A stretch of DNA of 64,000 bases from NCBI GenBank assembly GCA_963844205.1, contig CAWJNK010000005.1, positions 1 to 64,000 of the forward strand, written 5' to 3'. Origin of the DNA: DASSUW01 sp963844205. Its GTDB lineage: Bacteria; Actinomycetota; Thermoleophilia; Solirubrobacterales; Solirubrobacteraceae. A model generated the notes under the pieces. That model saw only the letters and a program-made list of their open reading frames with translations. It did no database searches and had not been told where the DNA came from. Shown one piece after another: positions 35,761 to 44,125 of the stretch. The stretch's first letter is position 1; each line of letters starts with the position of its first letter. The position numbers and the translations under genes were made by a program.

Positions 35761-37167
35761 ATGGACGACCACGTCCTGATCGACCGGCTCCAGTTCACGC
35801 TGACGGTCACGTTCCACTACCTCTTCCCCATCCTCACGATGGGGCTGGCGCTCTTCATCGCGCATATGAAGACCGTCTCCTACCTCGGCCGGCCGGACCG
35901 CCGTCTGTCGCTCTATCGCAAGACCGACGCCGAGCGCGAGCGCTATGAGGGGATGTCGCGCTTCTGGGCGAAGATCTTCGCCGTCAACTTCGCGTTCGGC
36001 GTGGTCACGGGGATTCCCCTGGAGTTCCAGTTCGGGACGAACTGGGCCGCGTTCTCGAACTACGCCGGCGGCGTGATCGGCACGACGCTCGCCATGGAGG
36101 GCATGTTCGCGTTCTTCGCCGAGTCGGTCTTCCTCGGCATCTTCCTACTCGCCCGCGAGCGCGTGAGCGCGCGCCTGCACTGGCTCGCGGCGCTGATGAT
36201 CTTCGCGGGCTCGTGGCTTTCGGGCTGGTTCATCATCGCGACCAACGCCTGGATGCAGCATCCCGTCGGCTACACGGGCTCGGGCGACAACGTCGAGATG
36301 GAGTCCTTCAGGGACCTCATGACGAACCCGTGGCTGCCGTGGCAGTACCTGCACAACATGCTCGGCGCCGCGCTCACGGGCGCGTTCGTGATCGCGGGGC
36401 TGGGCGCGTTCTACCTGCTGCTCGACCGCCACGTCGAGTTCGCGCGGACGTCGCTGCGGATCGGCGTCGTCGCCGGCCTCGTCCTCTGCGTGCTGATGAT
36501 CTTCCCGACCGGCGATCGCTCGGCGAACAACGTCGCGCATCACCAGCCGCCCGCGTTCGCCGCCATGGAGGGGATGTTCGAGACCCAGGAGGGGGCGCCG
36601 CTCGTGATCATCGGCAACCCCAACATGGAGGAGCGCCGGCTCGAGTCGGTGATCGAGATGCCCAAGCTGCTCTCGTTCCTGACGTCGCGGCGCTGGGACG
36701 AGCGCCTCACAGGGCTCGAGGACATCCCCGATGACCGCTGGCCCGACTCGGTCCCGCTCGTCTACTACGCGTACCACATCATGGTCGGGCTCGGCACGAT
36801 CCTGCTCGCGATCGCCGCCGTGGCCGCCCTGCTGCTGTGGCGCGGCCGCCTCTTCCGGTCGCGGGCGACGCTGTGGACGCTGATGCTGGCGTGGCCGTTC
36901 ACGTACATCGCCAACATCGCCGGCTGGACGACGGCCGAGACGGGGCGCCAGCCGTGGGTGGTCTACGGGCTGCTGCGCACCGAGGACGGCGCCTCGCCGG
37001 CCGAGTCGGTGCCGTCCGGCACGGCCCTGTTCACGCTGCTCGGGTTCGCGGGCCTGTACACGCTGCTCGCCCTCCTGTTCGTCGTGCTGATGGTGCGGAT
37101 CGTGGGTCACGGGCCCGAGGACCTGGCCCTGACCACGACGTCAGGCGCCGCCGCCGAGAGCCGTTAG
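35761..37167 (+). CDS. cydA: Cytochrome bd oxidase subunit I
   Basis: 468 residues. IDRLQFTLTVTFHYLFPILT carries the heme b595 His; nine helices follow. VTGIPLEFQFGTNW and the quinol-binding Q-loop region (HHQPPAFAAMEGMFETQEGA) are present; the Q-loop is the short form. The conserved GRQPW motif is in AETGRQPWVVYGLL. With CydB it oxidises quinol and reduces oxygen with very high affinity, without proton pumping, so it serves at low oxygen or under nitrosative stress. A -10-like CTACTG lies at 35746-35751 but its -35 is poor. cydB follows after 6 bases. Confidence 0.96.
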   Translation: MDDHVLIDRLQFTLTVTFHYLFPILTMGLALFIAHMKTVSYLGRPDRRLSLYRKTDAERERYEGMSRFWAKIFAVNFAFGVVTGIPLEFQFGTNWAAFSNYAGGVIGTTLAMEGMFAFFAESVFLGIFLLARERVSARLHWLAALMIFAGSWLSGWFIIATNAWMQHPVGYTGSGDNVEMESFRDLMTNPWLPWQYLHNMLGAALTGAFVIAGLGAFYLLLDRHVEFARTSLRIGVVAGLVLCVLMIFPTGDRSANNVAHHQPPAFAAMEGMFETQEGAPLVIIGNPNMEERRLESVIEMPKLLSFLTSRRWDERLTGLEDIPDDRWPDSVPLVYYAYHIMVGLGTILLAIAAVAALLLWRGRLFRSRATLWTLMLAWPFTYIANIAGWTTAETGRQPWVVYGLLRTEDGASPAESVPSGTALFTLLGFAGLYTLLALLFVVLMVRIVGHGPEDLALTTTSGAAAESR

Positions 37168-37173
37168 CGCGCC

Positions 37174-38181
37174 ATGGAGGTCATGTGGTTCAGCTTCCTC
37201 GCGTTCATGATCACCATGTACGTGGTCCTCGACGGCTTCGACCTCGGCGTCGGGGCGCTCCACCTCCTGCTGGGGCGGACCGAGGAGGACCGCGAGCAGG
37301 CCACGGCGGCGATCGGACCCGTCTGGAACGGCAACGAGGTCTGGCTGATCGCCGGCGGCGGGGTGCTGTTCATGATCTTCCCGAAGGTGTACGCCGCGGC
37401 GTTCAGCGGCCTCTACTTCGGCCTCATCCTCGCGCTCTGGCTGCTCGTCGGCCGTGGTCTCGGGCTCGAGCTGCGGCACCAGGTCGACAACCCGCTCTGG
37501 CGCCAGGCGTGCGACGCCGTGTTCGCGCTGTCGTCGGCGGGACTGGCGTTCGTGTTCGGGGTCGCGCTCGGCAACGTCGTGCGCGGCGTTCCGCTCGGCC
37601 CGGATGGCTACTTCCACCTCGCGCTGTTCGACATCCTCGACTGGTATGCCGTGCTGGTCGGCGTCTTCGGCGTCGTGGTGCTGTGCACGCACGGAGCCGG
37701 CTTCCTCGCCTTCCGGACGGACGGTGAGCTCGCGGCCCGCGCGCGTCGCTGGGCGCGAGCGCTGGTGTGGCCGGAGGCCGCGCTGTTCGTCGCGCTCGTC
37801 GTCCCGACGCACGCCGTGCGCGAGGAGATGCTCACGAACCTCGTCGACGATCCGTGGCGGCTCGCGTTCCCGGCGCTCGCCGTCGCGGCGCTGGCGGCGC
37901 TCATCGTCTTTCAGCGCCGCGGGCTGTGGGGGCGCGCATTCGCCGCCTCGTCGCTGTTCGTGGTGGGGCTGCTCACGACGGTCGCGGCCGGCCTGTACCC
38001 GAACGTCCTGCCCGCGCGCGAAGGCGCGGCCGGATCGCTGACGGTCGAGAACGCGATCGCCGGCGACACCGTGCTGCGAACCGCGCTGATCTGGTGGCCG
38101 CTCGCGCTGGCGCTCGCCGGCGTCTACTTCGCGCTCGCCTACCGGATGGTCGTCGTGCCCGCGCGGGATCGCCGCGCGTAG
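37174..38181 (+). CDS. cydB: Cytochrome bd oxidase subunit II
   Basis: 335 residues, eight to nine membrane helices. MYVVLDGFDLGVGALHLLLG and IGPVWNGNEVWLIAGGGVLF are the CydB signatures; DILDWYAVLVGVFGVVVLCT and ALIWWPLALALAGVYFALAY are typical inner and last helices. It stabilises heme assembly in CydA. The cydDC transporter genes needed for maturation are not next to it. Its 3' end overlaps the convergent S4 paralogue by 43 bases. Confidence 0.95.
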   Translation: MEVMWFSFLAFMITMYVVLDGFDLGVGALHLLLGRTEEDREQATAAIGPVWNGNEVWLIAGGGVLFMIFPKVYAAAFSGLYFGLILALWLLVGRGLGLELRHQVDNPLWRQACDAVFALSSAGLAFVFGVALGNVVRGVPLGPDGYFHLALFDILDWYAVLVGVFGVVVLCTHGAGFLAFRTDGELAARARRWARALVWPEAALFVALVVPTHAVREEMLTNLVDDPWRLAFPALAVAALAALIVFQRRGLWGRAFAASSLFVVGLLTTVAAGLYPNVLPAREGAAGSLTVENAIAGDTVLRTALIWWPLALALAGVYFALAYRMVVVPARDRRA

Positions 38182-38801
38182 AACTCGACGATCACGTGCT
38201 CGTCCACCGGCGCGGCGATCTCCTCGCGCCGCGGGAGCCGCAACACGCGTCCCCGCAGCTCGTCTACGTCGAGCTCGAGCCACGGCGGGATCACGCCGAC
38301 GAGCTCGGTCGCCGCGGCGGCGACCGGCGCGACCGGGCTGCCGGGCGCGATCGCCACCGTCTGCCCGGGCCGGACGCGGTACGAGGGCACGTCGACGCGC
38401 CGGCGGTCCACCAGCACGTGCCCGTGCGTCACGAACTGGCGAGCCTGTGCGCGCGTCGTCGCGAGGCCCAGCCGGTAGACCACGTTGTCCAGCCGCGTCT
38501 CCAGCAGCACGAGCAGGTGCCGGCCAGGCTGGCCCAGGGCCCGCCGTGACGCCAGGTCGACGTACCGGCGGAACTGCCGCTCACGGACGCCGTAGTAGCG
38601 CTTGGCGCGCTGCTTCTCGCGCAGCTGGCGCGCGTAGACCGACTGCCGCGGCGGGCGCCGTCGGCTCCCACGCTGCCCCGGCGGAGCGGCGCCTCGCCGC
38701 TCGAGCGCCGACTTGCCGCGCAGCGCGCGCTCGCCCTTGAGGAACAGCTCCACGCCTTCGCGCCGCGAGAGCCGCTCGACGGGTCCCGTGTACCGGCCCA
38801 C
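38139..38801 (-). CDS. rpsD: Ribosomal protein S4 (uS4) paralogue without zinc cysteines
   Basis: 220 residues from GTG 38801. RYTGPVERLSRREGVELFLK is the S4 N-terminus, but the cysteines of zinc-binding S4 (CRxCRREG, CxxxxC) are absent; then VYARQLREKQRAKRYYGVRE, RQFRRYVDLASRRALGQPGR, the S4 RNA-binding fold LETRLDNVVYRLGLATTRAQ, ARQFVTHGHVLVDRRRVDVP, and the end VDEHVIVEFYAR. It stands alone, outside a ribosomal operon, which suggests an extra copy used under stress. GTG 38801 is chosen because the promoter at 38808-38834 stands directly before it; the upstream ATG at 38834 lies within that promoter. Confidence 0.88.
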   Translation of the reverse strand: MGRYTGPVERLSRREGVELFLKGERALRGKSALERRGAAPPGQRGSRRRPPRQSVYARQLREKQRAKRYYGVRERQFRRYVDLASRRALGQPGRHLLVLLETRLDNVVYRLGLATTRAQARQFVTHGHVLVDRRRVDVPSYRVRPGQTVAIAPGSPVAPVAAAATELVGVIPPWLELDVDELRGRVLRLPRREEIAAPVDEHVIVEFYARRSRAGTTTIR

Positions 38802-38807
38802 GCTCCC

Positions 38808-38834
38808 CCATAGGGCGTCCCATGACGCCCGCAA
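38808..38834 (-). promoter_or_regulatory. Promoter of the S4 paralogue
   Basis: TTGCGG-N15-CTATGG on the minus strand, only 6 bases before GTG 38801; transcription would begin at or next to the start codon. Confidence 0.55.
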
Positions 38835-38839
38835 GCCCG

Positions 38840-40735
38840 TCAGAGCGGGATCCGCGATCCCATGGTGATCGTGCGCTCGTTCGGCAGGCGGAAGTAGTCG
38901 ACGGGGGTGGCCGCGTTGCGGGCCATCGCAACGAAGAGCTTCTTGCGCCAGCGAGCCATCCCCGGCGCAGCCGTGACCCGGATCGAGATGCCGGAGAGGA
39001 AGTAGGTGGGCCGCTCGAGGCCCGAGCCCCGCTTGACGCCCATGGACTGCGCCAACCGCAGCGCCTCAGGGATGTCGGGCGGGTCCTGGAGCCCGAAGCG
39101 GGCCGTCACGTGCGTGATGTTGTCGTCGGAGTACCCGAGGTCGTCGACCACGACGCGATCGCCAGGCGGGACGTGCGGCACGTCGACCGGCATCGCCCAG
39201 ACGATCACGACCTGCTCGTGGAGCACGTGGTTGTGCTCGACGTTCGCGCGCATGGCCAGCGGCGTCGTCTCGAGCGAAGGGTGCAGGAACACGGCGGTTC
39301 CCGACACGCGCGGGAGCGGAGGATCGAGCGCATGCAGCGCGTCGATGAACCGCCGCAGCGGGCCCTCTTCGCGAACGCGGTTCGCGGTGACGATCTCGCG
39401 ACCGCGATGCCAGGTCGTCATCACGCAGACGAGGCCGGCGGCGATGACGAGCGGCAGCCAGCCGCCACGGTGGATCTTGGTCAGGTTGGCGGCCAGGAAC
39501 GTCGCCTCCACGGTCAGGAAGACAGCCACTCCGCCCGCGACCGCCCAGGCGGGCCAGCGCCAGCGCAACCGCGCGATGGTGAAGAACAGGATCGTCGTGA
39601 TCACGAACGTGGCGCTGACCGCGACGCCGTAGGCGGAACCGAGCCGCTCCGAGGAGCCGAAGCCGATCACGAGCGAGACGACCACGACGAACATGGCCCA
39701 GTTGACCGCCGGCACGTAAACCTGGCCGACCGCGAGCGTGGATGTGTGACGGATCGTCAGGCGCGGCAGGAACCCGAGCTGCACCGCCTGCCGCGAGACC
39801 GAGAACGCGCCGGAGATAACGGCCTGGGAGGCGATGACGGTGGCGGCGGTGGCCAGGAACACCATCGGCACGCGCGCCCAGTGAGGCAGGAGCAGGAAGA
39901 ACGGGCTCTCGACAGCGCCGCGGTCGTGCAGGATGAGCGCCGACTGCCCGAGGTAGTTGAGGGTCAGCGCGGGGAACACCAACCCGAACCACGCGCGGCG
40001 GATCGGCCGGCGGCCGAAGTGGCCCATGTCGGCGTACAGCGCCTCGGCGCCCGTGATCGCGAGCATGACCGCGCCGGCCGCGACGAACGCCACGCCTGGA
40101 CGTCCGAGCACGAACTCGAGCGCGTGGCTCGGCGCCAGCGCCTCGACGACCTCGGGGTGGGCGACCACCTCGCGCGTCCCAGCGGCCCCGATGGCGACGA
40201 ACCAGATCGCCATGACCGGCCCGAAGACCCAGCCGACCGCCTGCGTCCCCCAGCGCTGCACCGCGAACAGCGCCGTCAGGATCGCCACCGCGATCGGGAC
40301 GACGAGCGCCCCGAGGCTCGGGGCCGCGACGTTGAGTCCCTCCACCGCCGACAGCACCGAGATCGCCGGCGTGATGACGCTGTCGCCGTAGAACAGCGAC
40401 GCGCCGACGACGCCGAGCAGAGTGAGCACCGCGCCGCCGGCGACGAGGTTCCGCGACGCACGCTGGACGAGCGCCGTAAGCGCCATGATGCCGCCCTCGC
40501 CGTCGTTGTCGGCGCGCATGACGAGCGCGATGTACTTGATCGAGACGATCAGGGTGACCGCCCAGAACACGAGCGACATCACGCCATAGACGTCCGTGCG
40601 CGTGGGACGGACCACGCCGCCGTCCAGGGCGAACACGGTCTTGATCGCGTAGAGCGGGCTGGTGCCGATGTCGCCGAAGACGACGCCGAGGGCGGCAAGC
40701 GTCATGCCGGCGAGCGCCGTCGTCGAGTTGCGCAC
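38840..40735 (-). CDS. kup: KUP-family potassium uptake protein
   Basis: 631 residues from GTG 40735. Twelve helices with the family signatures GVVFGDIGTSPLYAIKTVFA, DNDGEGGIMALTALVQR, LFYGDSVITPAISVLSAVEG, ALYADMGHFGRRPIRRAWFG and FLPRLTIRHTSTLAVGQVYV; the cytoplasmic C-terminal domain runs from about 480 (GTAVFLHPSLETTPLAMRAN) to the end. KUP imports K+ with protons and helps osmotic and acid adaptation. The GTG lies 12 bases after the promoter 40748-40774; the longer reading from 40774 would begin inside that promoter. Divergent from nhaA. Confidence 0.95.
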   Translation of the reverse strand: MRNSTTALAGMTLAALGVVFGDIGTSPLYAIKTVFALDGGVVRPTRTDVYGVMSLVFWAVTLIVSIKYIALVMRADNDGEGGIMALTALVQRASRNLVAGGAVLTLLGVVGASLFYGDSVITPAISVLSAVEGLNVAAPSLGALVVPIAVAILTALFAVQRWGTQAVGWVFGPVMAIWFVAIGAAGTREVVAHPEVVEALAPSHALEFVLGRPGVAFVAAGAVMLAITGAEALYADMGHFGRRPIRRAWFGLVFPALTLNYLGQSALILHDRGAVESPFFLLLPHWARVPMVFLATAATVIASQAVISGAFSVSRQAVQLGFLPRLTIRHTSTLAVGQVYVPAVNWAMFVVVVSLVIGFGSSERLGSAYGVAVSATFVITTILFFTIARLRWRWPAWAVAGGVAVFLTVEATFLAANLTKIHRGGWLPLVIAAGLVCVMTTWHRGREIVTANRVREEGPLRRFIDALHALDPPLPRVSGTAVFLHPSLETTPLAMRANVEHNHVLHEQVVIVWAMPVDVPHVPPGDRVVVDDLGYSDDNITHVTARFGLQDPPDIPEALRLAQSMGVKRGSGLERPTYFLSGISIRVTAAPGMARWRKKLFVAMARNAATPVDYFRLPNERTITMGSRIPL

Positions 40736-40747
40736 GGCACCAGTGGT

Positions 40748-40774
40748 CGATAGGTCCGCCTGCTCGGGACGCAA
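40748..40774 (-). promoter_or_regulatory. Promoter of kup
   Basis: TTGCGT-N15-CTATCG on the minus strand; it stands 5 bases away from the divergent nhaA promoter. Confidence 0.55.
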
Positions 40775-40779
40775 CGTCC

Positions 40780-40806
40780 TTGACGCCTGCCGGCCGCGCC
40801 CTATCG
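40780..40806 (+). promoter_or_regulatory. Promoter of nhaA
   Basis: TTGACG-N15-CTATCG, 9 bases before GTG 40816; one of the best matches in the window. Confidence 0.6.
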
Positions 40807-40815
40807 CTGACCGCG

Positions 40816-42813
40816 GTGCGTCCCTCCAGAGTCCCGATCGGCGGTCGCGCCGACCAGAGCCGTCCGCGGCGGCTGGACCTGGAGCAGCAGCTCGGCCGGC
40901 CGTTGCGCGACTACATCAGCGCTGAGACCGGCAGCGCCGGGCTGCTCCTCGCCGCCGTCGTGATCGCGCTCACGTGGGCGAACTCGCCGCTGTCGGACGA
41001 CTACACGTCGCTCTGGACCACGGACGTCACGGTCAGCGTGGGCGACGCGGTGCTCTCCATGGACCTGCGCCACTGGGTCAACGACGGCCTGATGTTCCTG
41101 TTCTTCCTCGTCGTCGGGATCGAGGTGCGGCGCGAGCTCGCGATGGGCGAGCTCGCGGACCGCCGGACCATCACGGTGCCCGCGCTCGCCGCAGTCGGCG
41201 GCATGGTCGTGCCCGCCGCGGTCTACTTCGCCGTCGGCGGCGGCGACCAGGCGCCGCACGCGTGGGGCGTCGTGATCGCCACCGACACGGCGTTCCTGCT
41301 CGGCGCCCTCGCCCTTGTCGGCGCCTCGCAGTCGACGCCCCTGCGGGTGTTCCTGCTCACGCTGACGATCTTCGACGACGTGGCGGCGGTGACCGTGATC
41401 GCCGTGTTCTACTCGCAGGCGATCGACGGGCTCGCGCTGATCCTCGCCGCGGCGTGCGTCCTCGCCATCGTCGCGCTCGGCCGGCGGCGGGTATGGCGGG
41501 CGGGGCCGTACGTCGTCACCGGCGCCGGGCTCTGGCTGGCGACGCTCGAGTCCGGCGTCCATCCCGCGATCGGCGGCATGGCGATGGGGCTCGCGATCTC
41601 GGCGTACCCGCCCGATCGCGAGGCCGTCCAGCGGGTGGCCGCGCTCGCCACCGCCTTCCGCCAGTCGCCGATGGCGTCGCTCGCCCGCTCGGCGCAGCTC
41701 GGAGTGGCCCAGGCGGTGTCCCCGAACGAGCGCATCCAGACGGCGCTGCACCCATGGGTCAGCTACGGCGTCGTGCCGCTGTTCGCGCTCGCCAACGGCG
41801 GCGTCGACCTGCGCGGCGACGTGCTCGCCGCCGCCGCCTCGTCGCCGCTGACCTGGGCCGTGGTCGCCGGTCTGGTGGTCGGCAAGCCGCTCGGCATCGC
41901 GGGCGTGACGCTCGCCTCCGTGCGCCTGCGCCTCGGTCGCCTGCCGCGCGGCGTGACGCGCGCGCACGTGCTCGGCGGCGCCACGCTCTCGGGCATCGGC
42001 TTCACGGTCTCGCTACTGATCGTCGAGCTCGGGATCGACTCGCCGGAGCTTCGAGGGCAGGCCAAGGTCGGCGTGCTGATCGCCGCCGTCGCCGCGCTGC
42101 TCTCCGGGTGGCTGGTCTTCCGGGTCTCGGGACCTCCGCGACTGCCCGACGTGCTCGACCCGCCCGTCGACCCCGCGCGCGACCACATCCGCGGGCCGGT
42201 CGGGGCGCCGCTGACCCTGCTCGAGTTCGCCGACTTCGAATGCCCGTTCTGCGGGCAGGCCACCGGCGTCGTGGAGGAGCTGCGGCGGCGGTTCGGCGAC
42301 GAGCTCCGCTACGTGTTCCGGCACCTCCCGCTGAGCGACGTCCACGAACATGCCGAGCTCGCCGCCGAGGCCTCGGAGGCGGCCGCGGCGCAGGGGCGGT
42401 TCTGGGCGTACCACGACCTGCTCTACCAGCACCAGGACGAGCTCGAGTTCGAAGACCTGCTCGGCTACGCCGGCGAGCTCGACCTCGACGTCGAGCGCTT
42501 CGCGCGCGAGCTCGAGCTCGGGGTCCACGCCGGCCGCGTGCTCGAGGACGTCGTGAGCGCCGAGGCGAGCGGCGCGCGCGCCACGCCGACGTTCTTCGTG
42601 TGCGGCCGCCGCCACGTCGGTCCGCACGACGCGGCGACCCTGGGCGCGGCGCTCGAGGCGTGCCGGCCTTGCCCGGCGGACTTCGCAGGTCTAGTTACGA
42701 CGACGGTATGCGAGTCGGCATCATCGGGCTTGGGCGGATGGGCGCGAACCTCGCGCTGTCCGCCATCGGGCACGGGCACGAGGTCGTCGGGCACGACCGC
42801 GATGCGGACGTGA
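40816..42813 (+). CDS. nhaA: Na+/H+ antiporter NhaA with C-terminal DsbA-like thioredoxin domain
   Basis: Residues 20-430 are NhaA: LMFLFFLVVGIEVRRELAMG, the ion-binding pair in VVIATDTAFLLGALALVGAS and LTLTIFDDVAAVTVIAVFYS, and GGATLSGIGFTVSLLIVELG. Residues from about 455 form a DsbA/thioredoxin unit: DHIRGPVGAPLTLLEFADFE, active site CPFC, GDELRYVFRHLPLSDVHEHA, and cis-Pro ATPTFFVCGRRHVGP. NhaA-DsbA fusions are known in actinobacteria; the thiol domain is probably outside the membrane. After ALEACRPCPADFAGL (about 42693) the reading runs 120 bases into gnd with no family likeness, so the true stop may have been lost to a one-base error. Confidence 0.9.
   Translation: MRPSRVPIGGRADQSRPRRLDLEQQLGRPLRDYISAETGSAGLLLAAVVIALTWANSPLSDDYTSLWTTDVTVSVGDAVLSMDLRHWVNDGLMFLFFLVVGIEVRRELAMGELADRRTITVPALAAVGGMVVPAAVYFAVGGGDQAPHAWGVVIATDTAFLLGALALVGASQSTPLRVFLLTLTIFDDVAAVTVIAVFYSQAIDGLALILAAACVLAIVALGRRRVWRAGPYVVTGAGLWLATLESGVHPAIGGMAMGLAISAYPPDREAVQRVAALATAFRQSPMASLARSAQLGVAQAVSPNERIQTALHPWVSYGVVPLFALANGGVDLRGDVLAAAASSPLTWAVVAGLVVGKPLGIAGVTLASVRLRLGRLPRGVTRAHVLGGATLSGIGFTVSLLIVELGIDSPELRGQAKVGVLIAAVAALLSGWLVFRVSGPPRLPDVLDPPVDPARDHIRGPVGAPLTLLEFADFECPFCGQATGVVEELRRRFGDELRYVFRHLPLSDVHEHAELAAEASEAAAAQGRFWAYHDLLYQHQDELEFEDLLGYAGELDLDVERFARELELGVHAGRVLEDVVSAEASGARATPTFFVCGRRHVGPHDAATLGAALEACRPCPADFAGLVTTTVCESASSGLGGWARTSRCPPSGTGTRSSGTTAMRT
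42669..42696 (+). promoter_or_regulatory. Promoter of gnd
   Basis: TTGCCC-N16-CTAGTT, 11 bases before ATG 42708, inside the end of the nhaA reading frame. Confidence 0.5.
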
Positions 42814-43628
42814 TGGGCGAGCTCGCCCGCCAGGGGGTCGACCCGGCGGAATCGCCGGCGGAGCTCGTCGGCCGCCTGTCGCCGCCCCGGATCATCCTGG
42901 TCTACCTTCCGCACGGCGCGCCCACCGAGGCGATGTGCGAGACGCTGCGCGACCTGCTCGCGGCCGGCGACGTCGTCGTCGACGGCGGCAACTCGCACTG
43001 GGAGGACACGCGGCGCCGCCACGCCGACTTCGCGCAGCGCGACATCCGGTTCGTCGACGTCGGCACGAGCGGCGGCATCCGGGGCGCGCGCCACGGGGCG
43101 TGCTTCATGGCCGGCGGCGACGCCGACGGCTACGCGCTCGTCCAGCCGCTGCTCGAGGATCTCGCGTTCGACGACCGCGCGGTGCTGTTCGTCGGCGAGC
43201 CGGGGTCCGGGCACTTCTCGAAGCTGATCCACAACGCGATCGAGTTCGGGATGGTGCAGGCGATCGCCGAGGGCGTGGAGCTGCTCGAGCGCTCGGAGTT
43301 CACGCTCGACCTGCCGGCGCTGTTCGACAACTGGGCCCACGGCTCGGTCATCCGGTCGTGGCTGATCGAGCTGATGCGCGACGCGCTGCAGGACCACCCC
43401 GACCTCGAGCGCCTCGCCACCTACGTGGAGGACACCGGCGAGGTCAAGTGGGTGCTCGACTGGGCGCTCGCGCGGGACATCCCGTCGCCGGTGATCTCCG
43501 AGAGCCAGCAGGCGCTGATGTGCTATCGCGACCTCGACTGGCCGGCCGCCAAGGCGGTCGCCCTCCTGAGGCACGGCTTCGGCGGGCATCCGGTGCACAG
43601 CGCCGACGAACACCTCGTACGGTCGTAG
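42708..43628 (+). CDS. gnd: 6-phosphogluconate dehydrogenase (decarboxylating), short form
   Basis: 306 residues, the short bacterial GndA class. RVGIIGLGRMGANLALSAIG is the NAD(P) fingerprint; VDGGNSHWEDTRRRH and VDVGTSGGIRGARHGACFMA carry the substrate-binding residues, GSGHFSKLIHNAIEFGMVQA the catalytic Lys and Asn, and ISESQQALMCYRDLDW the end region. It makes ribulose 5-phosphate, CO2 and NAD(P)H from 6-phosphogluconate, so it supplies reductant to the redox enzymes nearby. The next gene begins 5 bases after its stop. Confidence 0.94.
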   Translation: MRVGIIGLGRMGANLALSAIGHGHEVVGHDRDADVMGELARQGVDPAESPAELVGRLSPPRIILVYLPHGAPTEAMCETLRDLLAAGDVVVDGGNSHWEDTRRRHADFAQRDIRFVDVGTSGGIRGARHGACFMAGGDADGYALVQPLLEDLAFDDRAVLFVGEPGSGHFSKLIHNAIEFGMVQAIAEGVELLERSEFTLDLPALFDNWAHGSVIRSWLIELMRDALQDHPDLERLATYVEDTGEVKWVLDWALARDIPSPVISESQQALMCYRDLDWPAAKAVALLRHGFGGHPVHSADEHLVRS

Positions 43629-43633
43629 AGGCG

Positions 43634-44125
43634 ATGCGGGCGGTGGTGCTGAGCTGCACGCTCAAGCCGTCGCCGGCGACGTCGAACACGGAAGCGCTCC
43701 GGGGCGTACGCGAGCGCATCTTGGCCGGCGAGATCCTCATCACGGCGAGCCCGACCTGGCTCGGGCGGCCGTCGAGCGTCGCCCAGCGCGCGCTCGAGCG
43801 CATGGACGCGATGCTCTCCGAGACCGACGGAGAAGGGCGACCGGTGGCGTACAACCGCGTCGCGGGCGTGGTCGTGACGGGGAACGAGGACGGCGCCCAC
43901 CACGTCATCAGCGAGATCGCCGGCGCCCTGATCGACATCGGCTTCACGGTGCCGGGTCAGGCGTGGACGTACTGGAACATGGGCCCCGGTCCCGGGCCGA
44001 GCTACCTCGACACGGAACACCGGCGCGACTGGTCGCACAGCACGGGCCGCGCGGCGGCCATGAACCTGCTCGCCGTGGCCGGCGCGCTGCAGCGACATCC
44101 GATGCGCGCGCCCCCGTCGAGCTAG
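43634..44125 (+). CDS. Flavodoxin-like NADPH:FMN reductase with an internal deletion
   Basis: 163 residues. It begins RAVVLSCTLKPSPATSNTEA, the FMN-phosphate loop, and continues ILITASPTWLGRPSSVAQRA, ERMDAMLSETDGEGRPVAYN, VAGVVVTGNEDGAHHVISEI and WTYWNMGPGPGPSYLDTEHR, characteristic of a flavodoxin-fold family of about 200 residues. Between NTEAL and RGVRERIL, roughly 45 residues usually present (second strand and helix with a DHDIPPG-like loop) are missing without loss of frame. The product may not fold as a normal flavodoxin; an assembly deletion is an alternative. Confidence 0.75.
   Translation: MRAVVLSCTLKPSPATSNTEALRGVRERILAGEILITASPTWLGRPSSVAQRALERMDAMLSETDGEGRPVAYNRVAGVVVTGNEDGAHHVISEIAGALIDIGFTVPGQAWTYWNMGPGPGPSYLDTEHRRDWSHSTGRAAAMNLLAVAGALQRHPMRAPPSS

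Noticed and set aside
38822..40753. A 643-codon plus-strand open frame over kup
   Set aside because: Antisense shadow; the minus strand is an unbroken KUP transporter.
40816..42813. The last 40 residues of the NhaA-DsbA frame as a real extension
   Set aside because: They overlap gnd in another frame, are low-complexity and have no counterpart in the family; a lost stop near 42693 is more likely.
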